Source of the DNA: Rheinheimera mangrovi
GTDB lineage: Bacteria > Pseudomonadota > Gammaproteobacteria > Enterobacterales > Alteromonadaceae
Direction: 5' to 3'
Assembly (NCBI RefSeq): GCF_003990335.1
Contig: NZ_CP034683.1
Span: 3,889,501-3,953,500, forward strand
Length of the DNA stretch: 64,000 nucleotides
A program made the translations under genes and the position numbers. Of this stretch, positions 9,361 to 18,061 are shown in pieces (position 1 is the stretch's first letter; every line of letters begins with the position of its first letter). The notes under the pieces were generated by a model, which was not told the origin of the DNA, did no database searches, and worked only from the letters and a program-made list of their open reading frames with translations.

Positions 9361-10308
9361 ATGCATAAAGTCGCTATTTTGTTGGGCCCATCTGTGGCTA
9401 CATTTGAACTGGGTTGTGCCTCCGAGTTATTTGCATTAAACCGGCCTGAGTACCCGAACTGGTATCAGACCGATATCGTCAGTTTTCATCCAGGGCCTTT
9501 TATAGCTACAGGTGGCTTGCAATTGCTGGTGCCACAGGTTCAGGATTTAACCTGTTACGATACCATTCTGATCCCGAACTGGTCCGTATCTCAGCCAGAA
9601 CCGCCACCAGAACTACGAGTCCAGTTAGTGGCCGCTTACCAGCGAGGGGTACGCTTGATTTCTTTCTGTTCAGGTGCCTTTTTATTGGCCGAACTTGGGA
9701 TACTCAAAGGCAAAGCAGCAACCACCCACTGGCGTTATGCCGATGAGTTTCAACGCCGTTATCCGGACAGCCGCTATCAACAAAATGTGCTTTATTGTTT
9801 TGATGGTCAGATTGGCTGCTCAGCGGGCAGCGCAGCCGCACTGGATTTAGGCCTGGCCGTGATCAGGCGGGATTTTGGCTTTGAAATAGCCAATCAGGTA
9901 GCCAAACGAGCTGTTATTTCGGCTCACCGTGAAGGCGGACAAGCTCAATTTGTAGCACAACCTTTGCAGAAAAAAACCAACTTACTCAGTGCCACTATGG
10001 ACTGGGCTTTATTAAATTTAGATAAACCTTTAGCTATTGAACAACTGGCCGATAAGGCGGGTATGTCCAGACGCAGTTTTGACCGGCATTTTAAAGCCAG
10101 TACTGGGGTAAGCCCACTACAGTGGCTGCTACAGCATCGATTGCAATTGGTGCAACATTATCTGGAACAGGGCCAGCATTCGATAGAACAAATTAGCGAT
10201 TTGACAGGTTTTGGCAGCTCATTAAATTTGCGCCAGCAATTTCAGAAACAACTGGGGATCAGTCCACGTCAATATCAACGTCAGTTTGGTTGTAACCAAT
10301 TGCAATAA
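9361..10308 (+). CDS. ftrA: GlxA/FtrA-type AraC-family transcriptional regulator
   Basis: This is a DNA-binding regulator with a DJ-1/PfpI (GATase1-like) sensor domain (about 1-190) and two AraC-type helix-turn-helix motifs at the C-terminus (about 215-310). The sensor contains the nucleophile-elbow-like SFCSGAFLLAE and CSAGSAAALDLG. The C-terminus contains MSRRSFDRHFKASTGVSP and the family signature ending in LGISPRQYQRQF. The length of 315 aa is typical of FtrA proteins, which often sit beside a rhodanese gene, as here. The inducer is unknown. Regulation of the divergent rhodanese is inference from position. Symbol confidence is moderate. Confidence 0.85.
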   Translation: MHKVAILLGPSVATFELGCASELFALNRPEYPNWYQTDIVSFHPGPFIATGGLQLLVPQVQDLTCYDTILIPNWSVSQPEPPPELRVQLVAAYQRGVRLISFCSGAFLLAELGILKGKAATTHWRYADEFQRRYPDSRYQQNVLYCFDGQIGCSAGSAAALDLGLAVIRRDFGFEIANQVAKRAVISAHREGGQAQFVAQPLQKKTNLLSATMDWALLNLDKPLAIEQLADKAGMSRRSFDRHFKASTGVSPLQWLLQHRLQLVQHYLEQGQHSIEQISDLTGFGSSLNLRQQFQKQLGISPRQYQRQFGCNQLQ

Positions 10309-10495
10309 AAGACTACCGCATAGGGCGGCAAAATTTATCTGAAAAAGGGTAAAAACGGCTGGTTTTTGCCACACTGCAGCCAGATCCCGGCCTGCATACC
10401 GCGTCTTTAAGCCAAGTATCTTTGGCACCAAATTTGCTCTTTCTTTAAGCAACAGGTCAGGTACATGACCACAGCATAAAGTTCAGGAGACTCTC

Positions 10496-10948
10496 ATGCT
10501 CACTATTTCTGGCTTATCCGCGCTCTCAGGATTGACGGATCAACTCTATAAAGCACCCATTGTTGACAAAGAAAAGTCAGGTTTTAACGATGCTTATGCT
10601 GATAAAGTTAGTTTATCCTCAGGTCAACAAGAGCCGGATATGACCTATCAGCATTTGGCTAACAATAACTCCGCGCCTAAGTCAGAAGATACCGGCACAC
10701 AAAACAATGAACAAAAAGCCCGGTTAAAAGAGCCTGACCGTCTGGCAACAATGATGCAGCAGGTACTGGATGCAAAACTGGGTATTGACCGGAAAAAGCT
10801 GGAAGAAATAGAAGAAAAAATTGAAGCCCTTGCCAATAAAGAAGGCGAGCTGACAGACGCAGAAAAGTCTCAGTTAGAAATGCTGCAAAAACAAAAAGAA
10901 CAGCTGATTAAAGAAGGGGCGAAAAAACTGACAGAAGAAGAAAGCTAA
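10496..10948 (+). CDS. Hypothetical coiled-coil protein, 150 aa
   Basis: I do not recognise this protein. The N-terminal two thirds is polar and low in hydrophobic residues. The C-terminal third (about 90-148) is a highly charged helix with heptad character, KKLEEIEEKIEALANKEGEL then KSQLEMLQKQKEQLIKEG, suggesting a coiled coil. There is no signal peptide or membrane segment. AGGAG 8 bases before the ATG supports the start. It follows ftrA by 187 bases and converges on the patatin gene. A weak hairpin follows the stop at 10968-10994 (arms GGGTTTGG/CCAAACCC) without a clean T-run. No function can be assigned. Confidence 0.75.
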   Translation: MLTISGLSALSGLTDQLYKAPIVDKEKSGFNDAYADKVSLSSGQQEPDMTYQHLANNNSAPKSEDTGTQNNEQKARLKEPDRLATMMQQVLDAKLGIDRKKLEEIEEKIEALANKEGELTDAEKSQLEMLQKQKEQLIKEGAKKLTEEES

Positions 10949-11031
10949 TGCAGCTAATTAGTCAGCAGGGTTTGGGTTTACACTGGCCAAACCCGGCCAA
11001 ATTCCAGCTCATTTTACCTGTTTGATCCTGC

Positions 11032-13308
11032 TTAAAAATTTTGCCCGAGGGATAAATAATAATTATATGCCCTGCCATTGATATCATCTTCCGCCCTGCC
11101 ATACCCCAGGTACACAGGACCAAAAGGACTATCCCAACCAGCAAATAGGCTACTGGCCCAAATCCAGTCGGTCTCATTGGCCAGGCTGTCCAGCCGGATC
11201 ATATTGCCATGCACTTGCCCCCTTTCAAGTGAAGCCCCCAGATAAAACGGCGAGTTAAATACACTGAACCTGTTTTCACTCATCTTGTACAAATACACCA
11301 GACTGCCAAACTGAATTTCACTGCCAAATAAATAGTTTTTGGGATAGCCCGAAAGATTTAACAAGCCCCCGAGCGAAAACTGTTCAACTGCTACTTGTGG
11401 ATCGCCCGGATTATAATCTTCAAAGCGCCACCTGGTGCGCAGAATATGGCGCTCAAAAAAGCTACGGGCGGCTTGGACTTCAATGGATTGGCTACTGCTA
11501 TGACGGGTTTGCCCCAAGGCTGTATCGTCTAACCATTGCCAGTTAGCGCTGATCCGAAACCCCCGGCTTGGAAACACAGGGTTATCCAGTCTGTCCCAGA
11601 CAAAATCCAGTACAGGCCCTTCACGCTGATATCTGAGCCGATCAAAGCCTAAATCTTCCACCCCCGAGCGAGGAATACGGAAGTAACCATCTTTGTCTGT
11701 CCAGCCGGAGCTGAGCCGGGCATGATCAGACAAATTCCAGCCCGCTTTTGCCGTTAAAGAAGTTTCTTTATTGGATAAATCTCCCAAAGATAAGCCTTGG
11801 GTATCTTCTAATACCAGAATAGTATTCTCTCTTTGGACCTGAGCACTCACAAAGGTAGCAGGTGTAAAGACGGGCCAATACAACTCCGAACTAATTAGTT
11901 TATCAGTACCTAAAGCCAGTTCATTGTGCCACTCAGCCCCCAGCTCGGAAATATTGGTGTAAGTGTAAGATGCAGCCAGTTGGTAATATCTGTTGTTACG
12001 AAAATCATCTTCCATCGTAAAACGGAAATTCAGATAGCCTGGCCCCCAGCTTTTTTCTACCGCCCGCACTTTTAAACTGGTGTCTTCACCCTGAGTATTT
12101 TGCTCTAGTTGCAATGACACCCGCTCCAGCGTATCAACGCCATAGACCTGACGTAACCCTTCTTTGAGTTTTTTACTGTCGTAAATATGCCCTTCTTTTA
12201 ATGTCAGCCGGTGTAACAGAACCTCATCAGACAATAAGCTTTGATTATCCAATTCAATATGATCGACACGAATACCAGACTGTTGTTTTGCTCTGTGTGC
12301 AGCAAGCCAATCCGGATATTGTTTTGGATAGGAAAAACTGGCTAAGGCTTTACTTTGTTGTTCTGCACTTAACCGGCCAGCTTCGATGGATGCTGGTAAC
12401 TGTTCAAAATCCAGAGTACCTATCTGCGCCACATCTGGATTGAGCAACAAATCATCAGGTGTTAATAAAGCAATTTGTTGTTCAACCACCTGCCGGACTA
12501 AAAAATTGGTTAATTGATCCGTCACTGCAAAAGCGGAGTCTAATTGCTCTTTATTCAACAGCGGAGCGTCAATGGCCACCGCAATAACCCGCCCGGCGCC
12601 AAGCTCTTTGGCCACACTGACTGGTAAATTATTAGCCACACCCCCATCGACTAAAATCCGGCCATTCAACTCCATGGGCCGCACCACTCCCGGAATAGAC
12701 ATCGACGCCTGAACGGCCTGCAACAGGCTGCCATGACTCATCACTACAGTTTCCCTGTTGGTCAGATCTGCAGCAACAGCGCGAAATGGAATAGGCAACT
12801 GATCAAAATGACTATGATTTAACTGGGCTCCATAGGCCTCCAAAATCAGCTCAGCCATAGCCTGACCTAACAAAACGCCTTTGGGAATTTTAATACCGGA
12901 ACTATCTAAACCCAGGCCTAACCGAATCGGATAAGTATCCTGTTGCTGCTTACGCCGCACCGGCATTTCATCACGATGCACTTTATCGCGAAAACCTGTA
13001 CCCCATTCCAAATGCTCCAGAATGGACTGAATTTCATCCGGACTATGGCCTGTTGCATACAAACCACCAATAAAGGCGCCAATGCTGGTTCCCACTATTA
13101 AATCAACTGGTATACCTTGTTGCTCTAACTGGCGGATCACGCCAAGATGCGCGCCACCGCGGGCTCCACCACCACCTAATACCAGCGCAATACAAGGCCG
13201 GCCTTTGACTCTGGCACAAGGCATTTGCTCTGTCGCCACAGGTTCTGCGGAAAAAAGTAGTTCGCTAAAAAAACAGACAAAAAACAATAATCCCCACTTT
13301 ACCTTCAT
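11032..13308 (-). CDS. PlpD-like patatin phospholipase with outer-membrane barrel
   Basis: This is a type Vd autotransporter-like protein that carries a secreted patatin-like phospholipase A on an outer-membrane barrel. It has a signal peptide (1-20), a patatin domain (about 38-330), a POTRA-like segment (about 345-420) and a C-terminal BamA/TamA-like barrel ending in aromatic F758. Catalytic parts are intact: oxyanion loop LGGGGARGG (45-52), nucleophile S75 in GTSIG, and D221 in DGGVANN, forming the Ser-Asp dyad. The length of 758 aa fits PlpD and FplA. Substrates in the family are phospholipids. Whether the patatin domain is released is unknown. It is monocistronic and divergent from the c-di-GMP gene, with 235 bases between them in which I see no clear element. 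Confidence 0.92.
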   Translation of the reverse strand: MKVKWGLLFFVCFFSELLFSAEPVATEQMPCARVKGRPCIALVLGGGGARGGAHLGVIRQLEQQGIPVDLIVGTSIGAFIGGLYATGHSPDEIQSILEHLEWGTGFRDKVHRDEMPVRRKQQQDTYPIRLGLGLDSSGIKIPKGVLLGQAMAELILEAYGAQLNHSHFDQLPIPFRAVAADLTNRETVVMSHGSLLQAVQASMSIPGVVRPMELNGRILVDGGVANNLPVSVAKELGAGRVIAVAIDAPLLNKEQLDSAFAVTDQLTNFLVRQVVEQQIALLTPDDLLLNPDVAQIGTLDFEQLPASIEAGRLSAEQQSKALASFSYPKQYPDWLAAHRAKQQSGIRVDHIELDNQSLLSDEVLLHRLTLKEGHIYDSKKLKEGLRQVYGVDTLERVSLQLEQNTQGEDTSLKVRAVEKSWGPGYLNFRFTMEDDFRNNRYYQLAASYTYTNISELGAEWHNELALGTDKLISSELYWPVFTPATFVSAQVQRENTILVLEDTQGLSLGDLSNKETSLTAKAGWNLSDHARLSSGWTDKDGYFRIPRSGVEDLGFDRLRYQREGPVLDFVWDRLDNPVFPSRGFRISANWQWLDDTALGQTRHSSSQSIEVQAARSFFERHILRTRWRFEDYNPGDPQVAVEQFSLGGLLNLSGYPKNYLFGSEIQFGSLVYLYKMSENRFSVFNSPFYLGASLERGQVHGNMIRLDSLANETDWIWASSLFAGWDSPFGPVYLGYGRAEDDINGRAYNYYLSLGQNF

Positions 13309-13543
13309 GCGCAGCCCCTTTGTTTTATCTGTTCCATCATAAAAACATATTTGAATAATCAGGTTTTTCTTTTGGTTTTGACGCTTTAGAGTTGAGTGCG
13401 CACCGACTTATTGCTAAGGTTTCAACAGGCATATCCAGACCTATGATTTTCACTTATGCTGGTTCCGCGCGCACCGCTGCGCCACCCGGAATTTTTTTAT
13501 CTACTATGACAGCATTCACCCAGCGCTGCCACAAAGAGGCCAA

Positions 13544-15874
13544 ATGTTTGATTCATTACGTAGCCGATTGATTGTGTCTCTTGTCAGTCTGTTGACAATA
13601 CTGGCCTTAGCCAGCGGTCTTGCTACTTTAAACACCATGAAAAAAGACAGCGAACAGCAAGCAAGACAAGTCTTAAGGGTTGCTGCGAACGTGTTTTTAC
13701 AAGCACTGGAAAACAGAGCCAGTCAGTTGACTAATTCAGTCAGTATTTTAGCCAGCGACTTTGGGTTTCGCCGTGCAGTGGCAACAGTTGAGCAGGAAAC
13801 TATTTTATCCGTACTGGAAAATCATGGTGGCAGAGTGCATGCCGATTTGGTGTTACTGCTGTCACCTTCCGGAGATTTACTCGCCAGCACCAGCTCAGAT
13901 TTAAATAATCACAATGTAAAACCTCTGTTTTTACAAAGCAAAAGTAATCAATCCGGCACAGTCAACGACATCCTGGTATTGGCGGGTAGCTCTTACCAAT
14001 TGGTTCTGGTCCCAGTTAAAGCGCCCCAAACAATAGCCTGGGTTGGTATGGGCTTTAGTTTAAATAAACAACTGGCCGAACAAATTAAGGGCATTACCGA
14101 TCTGGATATCAGCTTTACAACAAACAGTGACAAGGGAAATCAAACCCTGCACTCAACCTTAGACAGCAAAACACAACAGAGCTTGTTACCTTTATTGCCC
14201 AGCCTGGTTGACACCCGTCAACAACCCTTCAGCAGTAACGAAGATCGGTTTTTATCTTTAGCTCTGGCCTTGGATCAACAACAATTGCTCTGGGCTGTAT
14301 TGCATTATCCAAGTTCACGCTGGCAGGAGAGCTATCAGCAAATCCGGCAACAACTGCTGGTCATTTTTGGTTTAAGTTTAACGCTGGCCTTGTTATTGGC
14401 TTTTGTCATAGCCCGCAGCATTACTCAGCCTTTACGGTTATTGTCCCACTTTGCCAGTCAGATAGGTCAGGGGGTGAATACAAAGGATTTACCTGCCGCC
14501 AAAGGCGAAATTGGCTTGTTGGGCAACACCTTACAAAAAATGCAACTGGATATCCGCAGCCGTGAAGCCGAGCTGTTGTATCAGGCAGAACATGATTCGC
14601 TGACGGCGTTAAAAAACCGTGGAGCGGCCGAGCGTAAGTTAGCCGAGCTGTTGCCCAGTGAGAATGTAGGCCTGCTGCTACTGAACATTAAAAATTTCCG
14701 CCATATCAATGATGCATTAGGTTTTGCCAATGGTGATTCGTTATTACAACAAATGGCACAACGCTTACATCAACTTCAACCAGCTCCCCTCTTGGCAGCA
14801 CGTTTAGGTGGCGACGAGTTTTTATTACTCTATACCCAACACTTTACTGAAGAACAGCTGGAACAATTCATCAGGCAATTGCATACAGGCTACCTGCTGG
14901 CTGATTCGCCTTTAAGTTTAAAAGTCTCTGTTGGTGCATACAATATTGCACCAGGCAGCGTGCATGCCAACGACGCCATCAGGCGGCTGGATATCGCATT
15001 GAGCCACGCCAAGCAACAACCTGGTTTGCTGGCTTTTTATCAACAAGGCCAGGATGAAAGTCACCAGCGTGAGCTGACCATTCTGCGTGACTTACCTGCG
15101 GCCTTACAGCAAAACCAATTGTTTGTGGTGTATCAACCCAAAGTAGACTTAGCTCAACGCTCATGCAGCTCTGCAGAAGCGTTGATACGTTGGATTCATC
15201 CTGAACTGGGTTTTGTACCACCAGATGAGTTTATTAAATTAGCCGAGCACTCGGGCAATATAGCGTTGGTCACGGAATGGATGTTAAACACTGTGGTGGC
15301 ACAGCTGGCGCTTTGGTACCAGCAAGGCAAAAAAATTACTGTGGCTGTGAACCTGTCTGCACATGATCTCACCAATCCGCAACTACCAGCGTACATAGCT
15401 GCACTACTAAAAGTCCATAACCTTCCTCCTGCAGTTTTAGCACTGGAAGTGACAGAAGGTGCAGTGATGCAGGATCCCAAACGGGTGATCCAGATTTTAT
15501 CCCAACTGCGCGATATGGGGATTGAACTGGCCATTGATGATTTTGGTACCGGTCAATCCTCATTGGCTTATTTAAAGCAATTGCCAGTGCATGAAGTAAA
15601 AATCGACCGGGCTTTTATTAAAGACATTGAGCACAATCAGGACGACGCTTTGATTGTCAGCGCGACCTCTCAGCTGGCCCACAGTTTAGGTTTGAAAGTG
15701 ACGGCCGAAGGCTTAGAGAATCTGGCCGGGCTTGCAAAGCTGCAGCAATATCAATGTGATAAAATCCAGGGTTATTTTTTCTCAAAACCTTTGACGGCCG
15801 AACATTTCAGCGAGTGGTTGCAGCATTTTGGACAACACAGCCAGCAATGGTTTGAACAAGAAGTAAGTGAATGA
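13544..15874 (+). CDS. Bifunctional diguanylate cyclase/phosphodiesterase (HAMP-GGDEF-EAL)
   Basis: This inner-membrane protein makes and/or degrades cyclic di-GMP. It has a helix at about 10-28, a periplasmic sensor (about 30-265), a second helix (about 275-295) and a HAMP domain, then GGDEF and EAL domains. The cyclase signature GGDEF is intact at 422-426. The phosphodiesterase signature EAL is intact at 545-547, as are DDFGTGQSSLAYL and KIDRAFIKDI, so both activities are possible. The length is 776 aa. It is the first gene of a tight operon: its stop overlaps the start of the DUF3034 gene by 4 bases (ATGA), and an exported globin follows. This suggests that heme, oxygen or nitric oxide sensing in the periplasm feeds c-di-GMP control, which is inference. 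Confidence 0.93.
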   Translation: MFDSLRSRLIVSLVSLLTILALASGLATLNTMKKDSEQQARQVLRVAANVFLQALENRASQLTNSVSILASDFGFRRAVATVEQETILSVLENHGGRVHADLVLLLSPSGDLLASTSSDLNNHNVKPLFLQSKSNQSGTVNDILVLAGSSYQLVLVPVKAPQTIAWVGMGFSLNKQLAEQIKGITDLDISFTTNSDKGNQTLHSTLDSKTQQSLLPLLPSLVDTRQQPFSSNEDRFLSLALALDQQQLLWAVLHYPSSRWQESYQQIRQQLLVIFGLSLTLALLLAFVIARSITQPLRLLSHFASQIGQGVNTKDLPAAKGEIGLLGNTLQKMQLDIRSREAELLYQAEHDSLTALKNRGAAERKLAELLPSENVGLLLLNIKNFRHINDALGFANGDSLLQQMAQRLHQLQPAPLLAARLGGDEFLLLYTQHFTEEQLEQFIRQLHTGYLLADSPLSLKVSVGAYNIAPGSVHANDAIRRLDIALSHAKQQPGLLAFYQQGQDESHQRELTILRDLPAALQQNQLFVVYQPKVDLAQRSCSSAEALIRWIHPELGFVPPDEFIKLAEHSGNIALVTEWMLNTVVAQLALWYQQGKKITVAVNLSAHDLTNPQLPAYIAALLKVHNLPPAVLALEVTEGAVMQDPKRVIQILSQLRDMGIELAIDDFGTGQSSLAYLKQLPVHEVKIDRAFIKDIEHNQDDALIVSATSQLAHSLGLKVTAEGLENLAGLAKLQQYQCDKIQGYFFSKPLTAEHFSEWLQHFGQHSQQWFEQEVSE

Positions 15875-16698
15875 AAAACATCTTAATTTGCCTGTGTTTA
15901 TTAACGGCCAGTGGCGGTCTGATGGCAGGCTCAAAAGTAATAGCCACCGGCGGTGCGACAACAATAGAAGGTAACTCAGGTGGCGGCATAGTGCCATGGG
16001 CCACGATAAACGGGTACAGCAGCAGCGACGAATGGTCAGTCAATACCTTTGCCGCACGGGTTGGTGTAGACGATTTTACCTTAGACAGTTATGGCATTGG
16101 CGCTAGTTTCAACAACCAATGGGAATTGTCGCTGGCCCGGCAGACTTTTGACCTTGATACCATAGGCGGTGAGCTGCGTCAGGATATACTGGGCATCAAA
16201 TACAAAGTTGCAGGTGAATTGCTGTATACAACTCTGCCGCAAATTAGTATCGGCATGCAGTTTAAGAAAAACCGCGACTTTGCCCTGCCCACTGCTGTAG
16301 GTGCGGGTGATGATTCAGGTTATGAAGTTTATATCGCCGCCACTAAAGTATTTTTTGATGCCATAGCCGGACGTAACTTAGTTCTCAATGCCACAGTTCG
16401 ATCCACTGACGCCCATCAAACTGGATTATTAGGTTTTGGTGGGGAAGGTGTTGGGCATAAACTGATGTTTGAAAGCTCGGCAGTGTTATTGCTGAATTAC
16501 AATCTGGCTGTTGGCACTGAATTTAAACAAAAACCTAATCAGTTAGGTTTTGCTGACGAGCAGCACTGGCGCGATCTGTTTGCGGCCTGGTTTATTAATA
16601 AAAATGCATCTGTAGTACTGGGTTATGTCGACTTAGGCGATATTGCCGGCTTAACAGAACAAACCGGCTTTTATTTATCAGTGGAGGGCACATGGTGA
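15871..16698 (+). CDS. DUF3034 family exported protein
   Basis: A 275-aa exported protein of the DUF3034 family, function unknown. It has a signal peptide (about 1-19, ending LMAG). The remainder is rich in alternating hydrophobic/polar strands and glycine, and ends in an aromatic residue (SVEGTW), consistent with an outer-membrane or periplasmic beta structure. Translation is probably coupled to the c-di-GMP enzyme (4-base overlap), and its end overlaps the globin start by 7 bases. Linkage to a truncated hemoglobin is a pattern I recall for this family, which suggests a common function. Confidence 0.85.
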   Translation: MKNILICLCLLTASGGLMAGSKVIATGGATTIEGNSGGGIVPWATINGYSSSDEWSVNTFAARVGVDDFTLDSYGIGASFNNQWELSLARQTFDLDTIGGELRQDILGIKYKVAGELLYTTLPQISIGMQFKKNRDFALPTAVGAGDDSGYEVYIAATKVFFDAIAGRNLVLNATVRSTDAHQTGLLGFGGEGVGHKLMFESSAVLLLNYNLAVGTEFKQKPNQLGFADEQHWRDLFAAWFINKNASVVLGYVDLGDIAGLTEQTGFYLSVEGTW

Positions 16699-17108
16699 AG
16701 TACCTGTTGCTGTTAGCTACTTTAGTCTTAACTGCATGCCAACAAAGCCCGGAAACCACTTTATATCACCGTTTAGGGGGTGAAGCCGGCGTTGAAAAAA
16801 TTGTCGACGGCGTCTTGTATGGAATCGAGCATGACCAGAGCATAGTGCACCATTTTGCCGACACAGATGTGCCTCGTTTTCGTCGTCTGCTGATAGAACA
16901 GTTTTGCGAACTCTCCGGAGGCCCTTGTAAATACACAGGTGTGTCCATGCAGGAAAGCCATACCGGCTTTCAAATCACTCAAGCGCATTTTGATGCCCTG
17001 GTGAACCATTTAATTACCGCTATGCAGCAACAACATGTCCCTGTTGCAGCTCAGAATGAATTTCTGGCTATGTTAGCGCCTATGTACAAAGATGTGGTGT
17101 ATCGCTGA
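16692..17108 (+). CDS. Lipoprotein group 1 truncated hemoglobin
   Basis: A group I (trHbN-like) globin with a lipoprotein signal: LVLTAC places the lipidated cysteine at C16, so the heme protein should be membrane-anchored outside the cytoplasm, unlike most truncated hemoglobins. Family features are LYHRLGG (24-30), HHFADTD, the GGPCKYTG turn and the proximal heme ligand H90 in MQESHTGFQIT. C72 and C79 flank the turn (FCELSGGPC) and could form a disulfide. The usual B10 tyrosine appears replaced or shifted (VDGVLYGIE), so ligand chemistry may differ from NO-dioxygenating trHbN. It overlaps the genes on both sides by a few bases, consistent with one operon. Confidence 0.9.
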   Translation: MVKYLLLLATLVLTACQQSPETTLYHRLGGEAGVEKIVDGVLYGIEHDQSIVHHFADTDVPRFRRLLIEQFCELSGGPCKYTGVSMQESHTGFQITQAHFDALVNHLITAMQQQHVPVAAQNEFLAMLAPMYKDVVYR

Positions 17109-18061
17109 TGATGAATAAGGTAGTTTTTCTTGATGCAGCCACTATGGCTGGTACTGATTTGAGTGCGTTACAGTCTGCCGATGTCAGTTTAACCTTCTAT
17201 CCTCAAACCAGCCCTGAGCAATTGCTGCATCATGCCAAAGATGCACAAGTGCTGATCAGCAATAAAGTACCTTTGGATGCAAAAGCTATAGCGGCCTTGC
17301 CACAACTGCGTTGCATTCTGGTGGCGGCCACAGGGGTGAATATGGTTGATTTAGCCGCAGCTAAAGCGGCAGGCATAGTTGTCTGCAATGCACAAGGCTA
17401 TGCAGGTACAGCAGTACCCCAGCAGGTATTTGCTTTGTTACTGCAACTGACCAACCATATTCAGTTCTATCATCAGGCGGTACAACAAGGCTTGTGGAGT
17501 CAAAGCTCGCAGTTTTGCCTGCATCTGCAACCTATAGAAGAACTTGCAGATAAAACCCTGACGCTGCTTGGTTATGGCGATTTAGGCCAGGCGACGGCTC
17601 GTTTGGCTGAAGCTTTTGGTATGAAGGTACTGATTGCTGAACGACCTGACGCCACGGAAATCCGCAGTGGCAGAACGGCCTTTGAAGCCGCACTGCGCCA
17701 GGCTGATGTGTTGTCTTTGCATTGTCCACTGACGGATGCAACAGCAAAACTGATTAATACTCAAACCTTAAGCTGGATGAAGCCTACTGCGCTATTGATC
17801 AACACAGCCAGAGGCGGACTAATTGATGAAAATGCACTTGCAGAGGCGTTATCTAAAGGTGCTTTGGCAGGAGCAGCTTTGGATGTGCTGAGTACTGAGC
17901 CTCCGGCTGTTGACCATCCATTACTTCATAGCTCTTTGCCCAACCTGATCATTACCCCTCATGTGGCATGGGCCAGTCGTCAGGCTATGCAACGTCTGGT
18001 GTTACAGCTGTCTGAAAATCTACAGGCTTTTTTAGCAGGACAGCCTATTCGTCAGGTGTAA
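17108..18061 (+). CDS. D-2-hydroxyacid dehydrogenase (hydroxypyruvate reductase-like)
   Basis: An NAD(P)-dependent D-2-hydroxyacid dehydrogenase, 317 aa and complete. The Rossmann motif is GYGDLG (155-160). The catalytic triad is visible as R235 (NTARGG), E264 (STEPP) and H285 (TPHVAWAS). The closest recognisable subgroup is glycerate dehydrogenase/hydroxypyruvate reductase (HprA-like). The exact substrate cannot be read from sequence. Its start overlaps the globin stop (TGATG), so it may be co-transcribed with the c-di-GMP/globin operon. An alternative ATG lies one codon later. It faces a D-glycerate 3-kinase gene and the two ends overlap by 17 bases. A joint role in converting hydroxypyruvate to glycerate and then 3-phosphoglycerate is inferred. 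Confidence 0.88.
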   Translation: MMNKVVFLDAATMAGTDLSALQSADVSLTFYPQTSPEQLLHHAKDAQVLISNKVPLDAKAIAALPQLRCILVAATGVNMVDLAAAKAAGIVVCNAQGYAGTAVPQQVFALLLQLTNHIQFYHQAVQQGLWSQSSQFCLHLQPIEELADKTLTLLGYGDLGQATARLAEAFGMKVLIAERPDATEIRSGRTAFEAALRQADVLSLHCPLTDATAKLINTQTLSWMKPTALLINTARGGLIDENALAEALSKGALAGAALDVLSTEPPAVDHPLLHSSLPNLIITPHVAWASRQAMQRLVLQLSENLQAFLAGQPIRQV

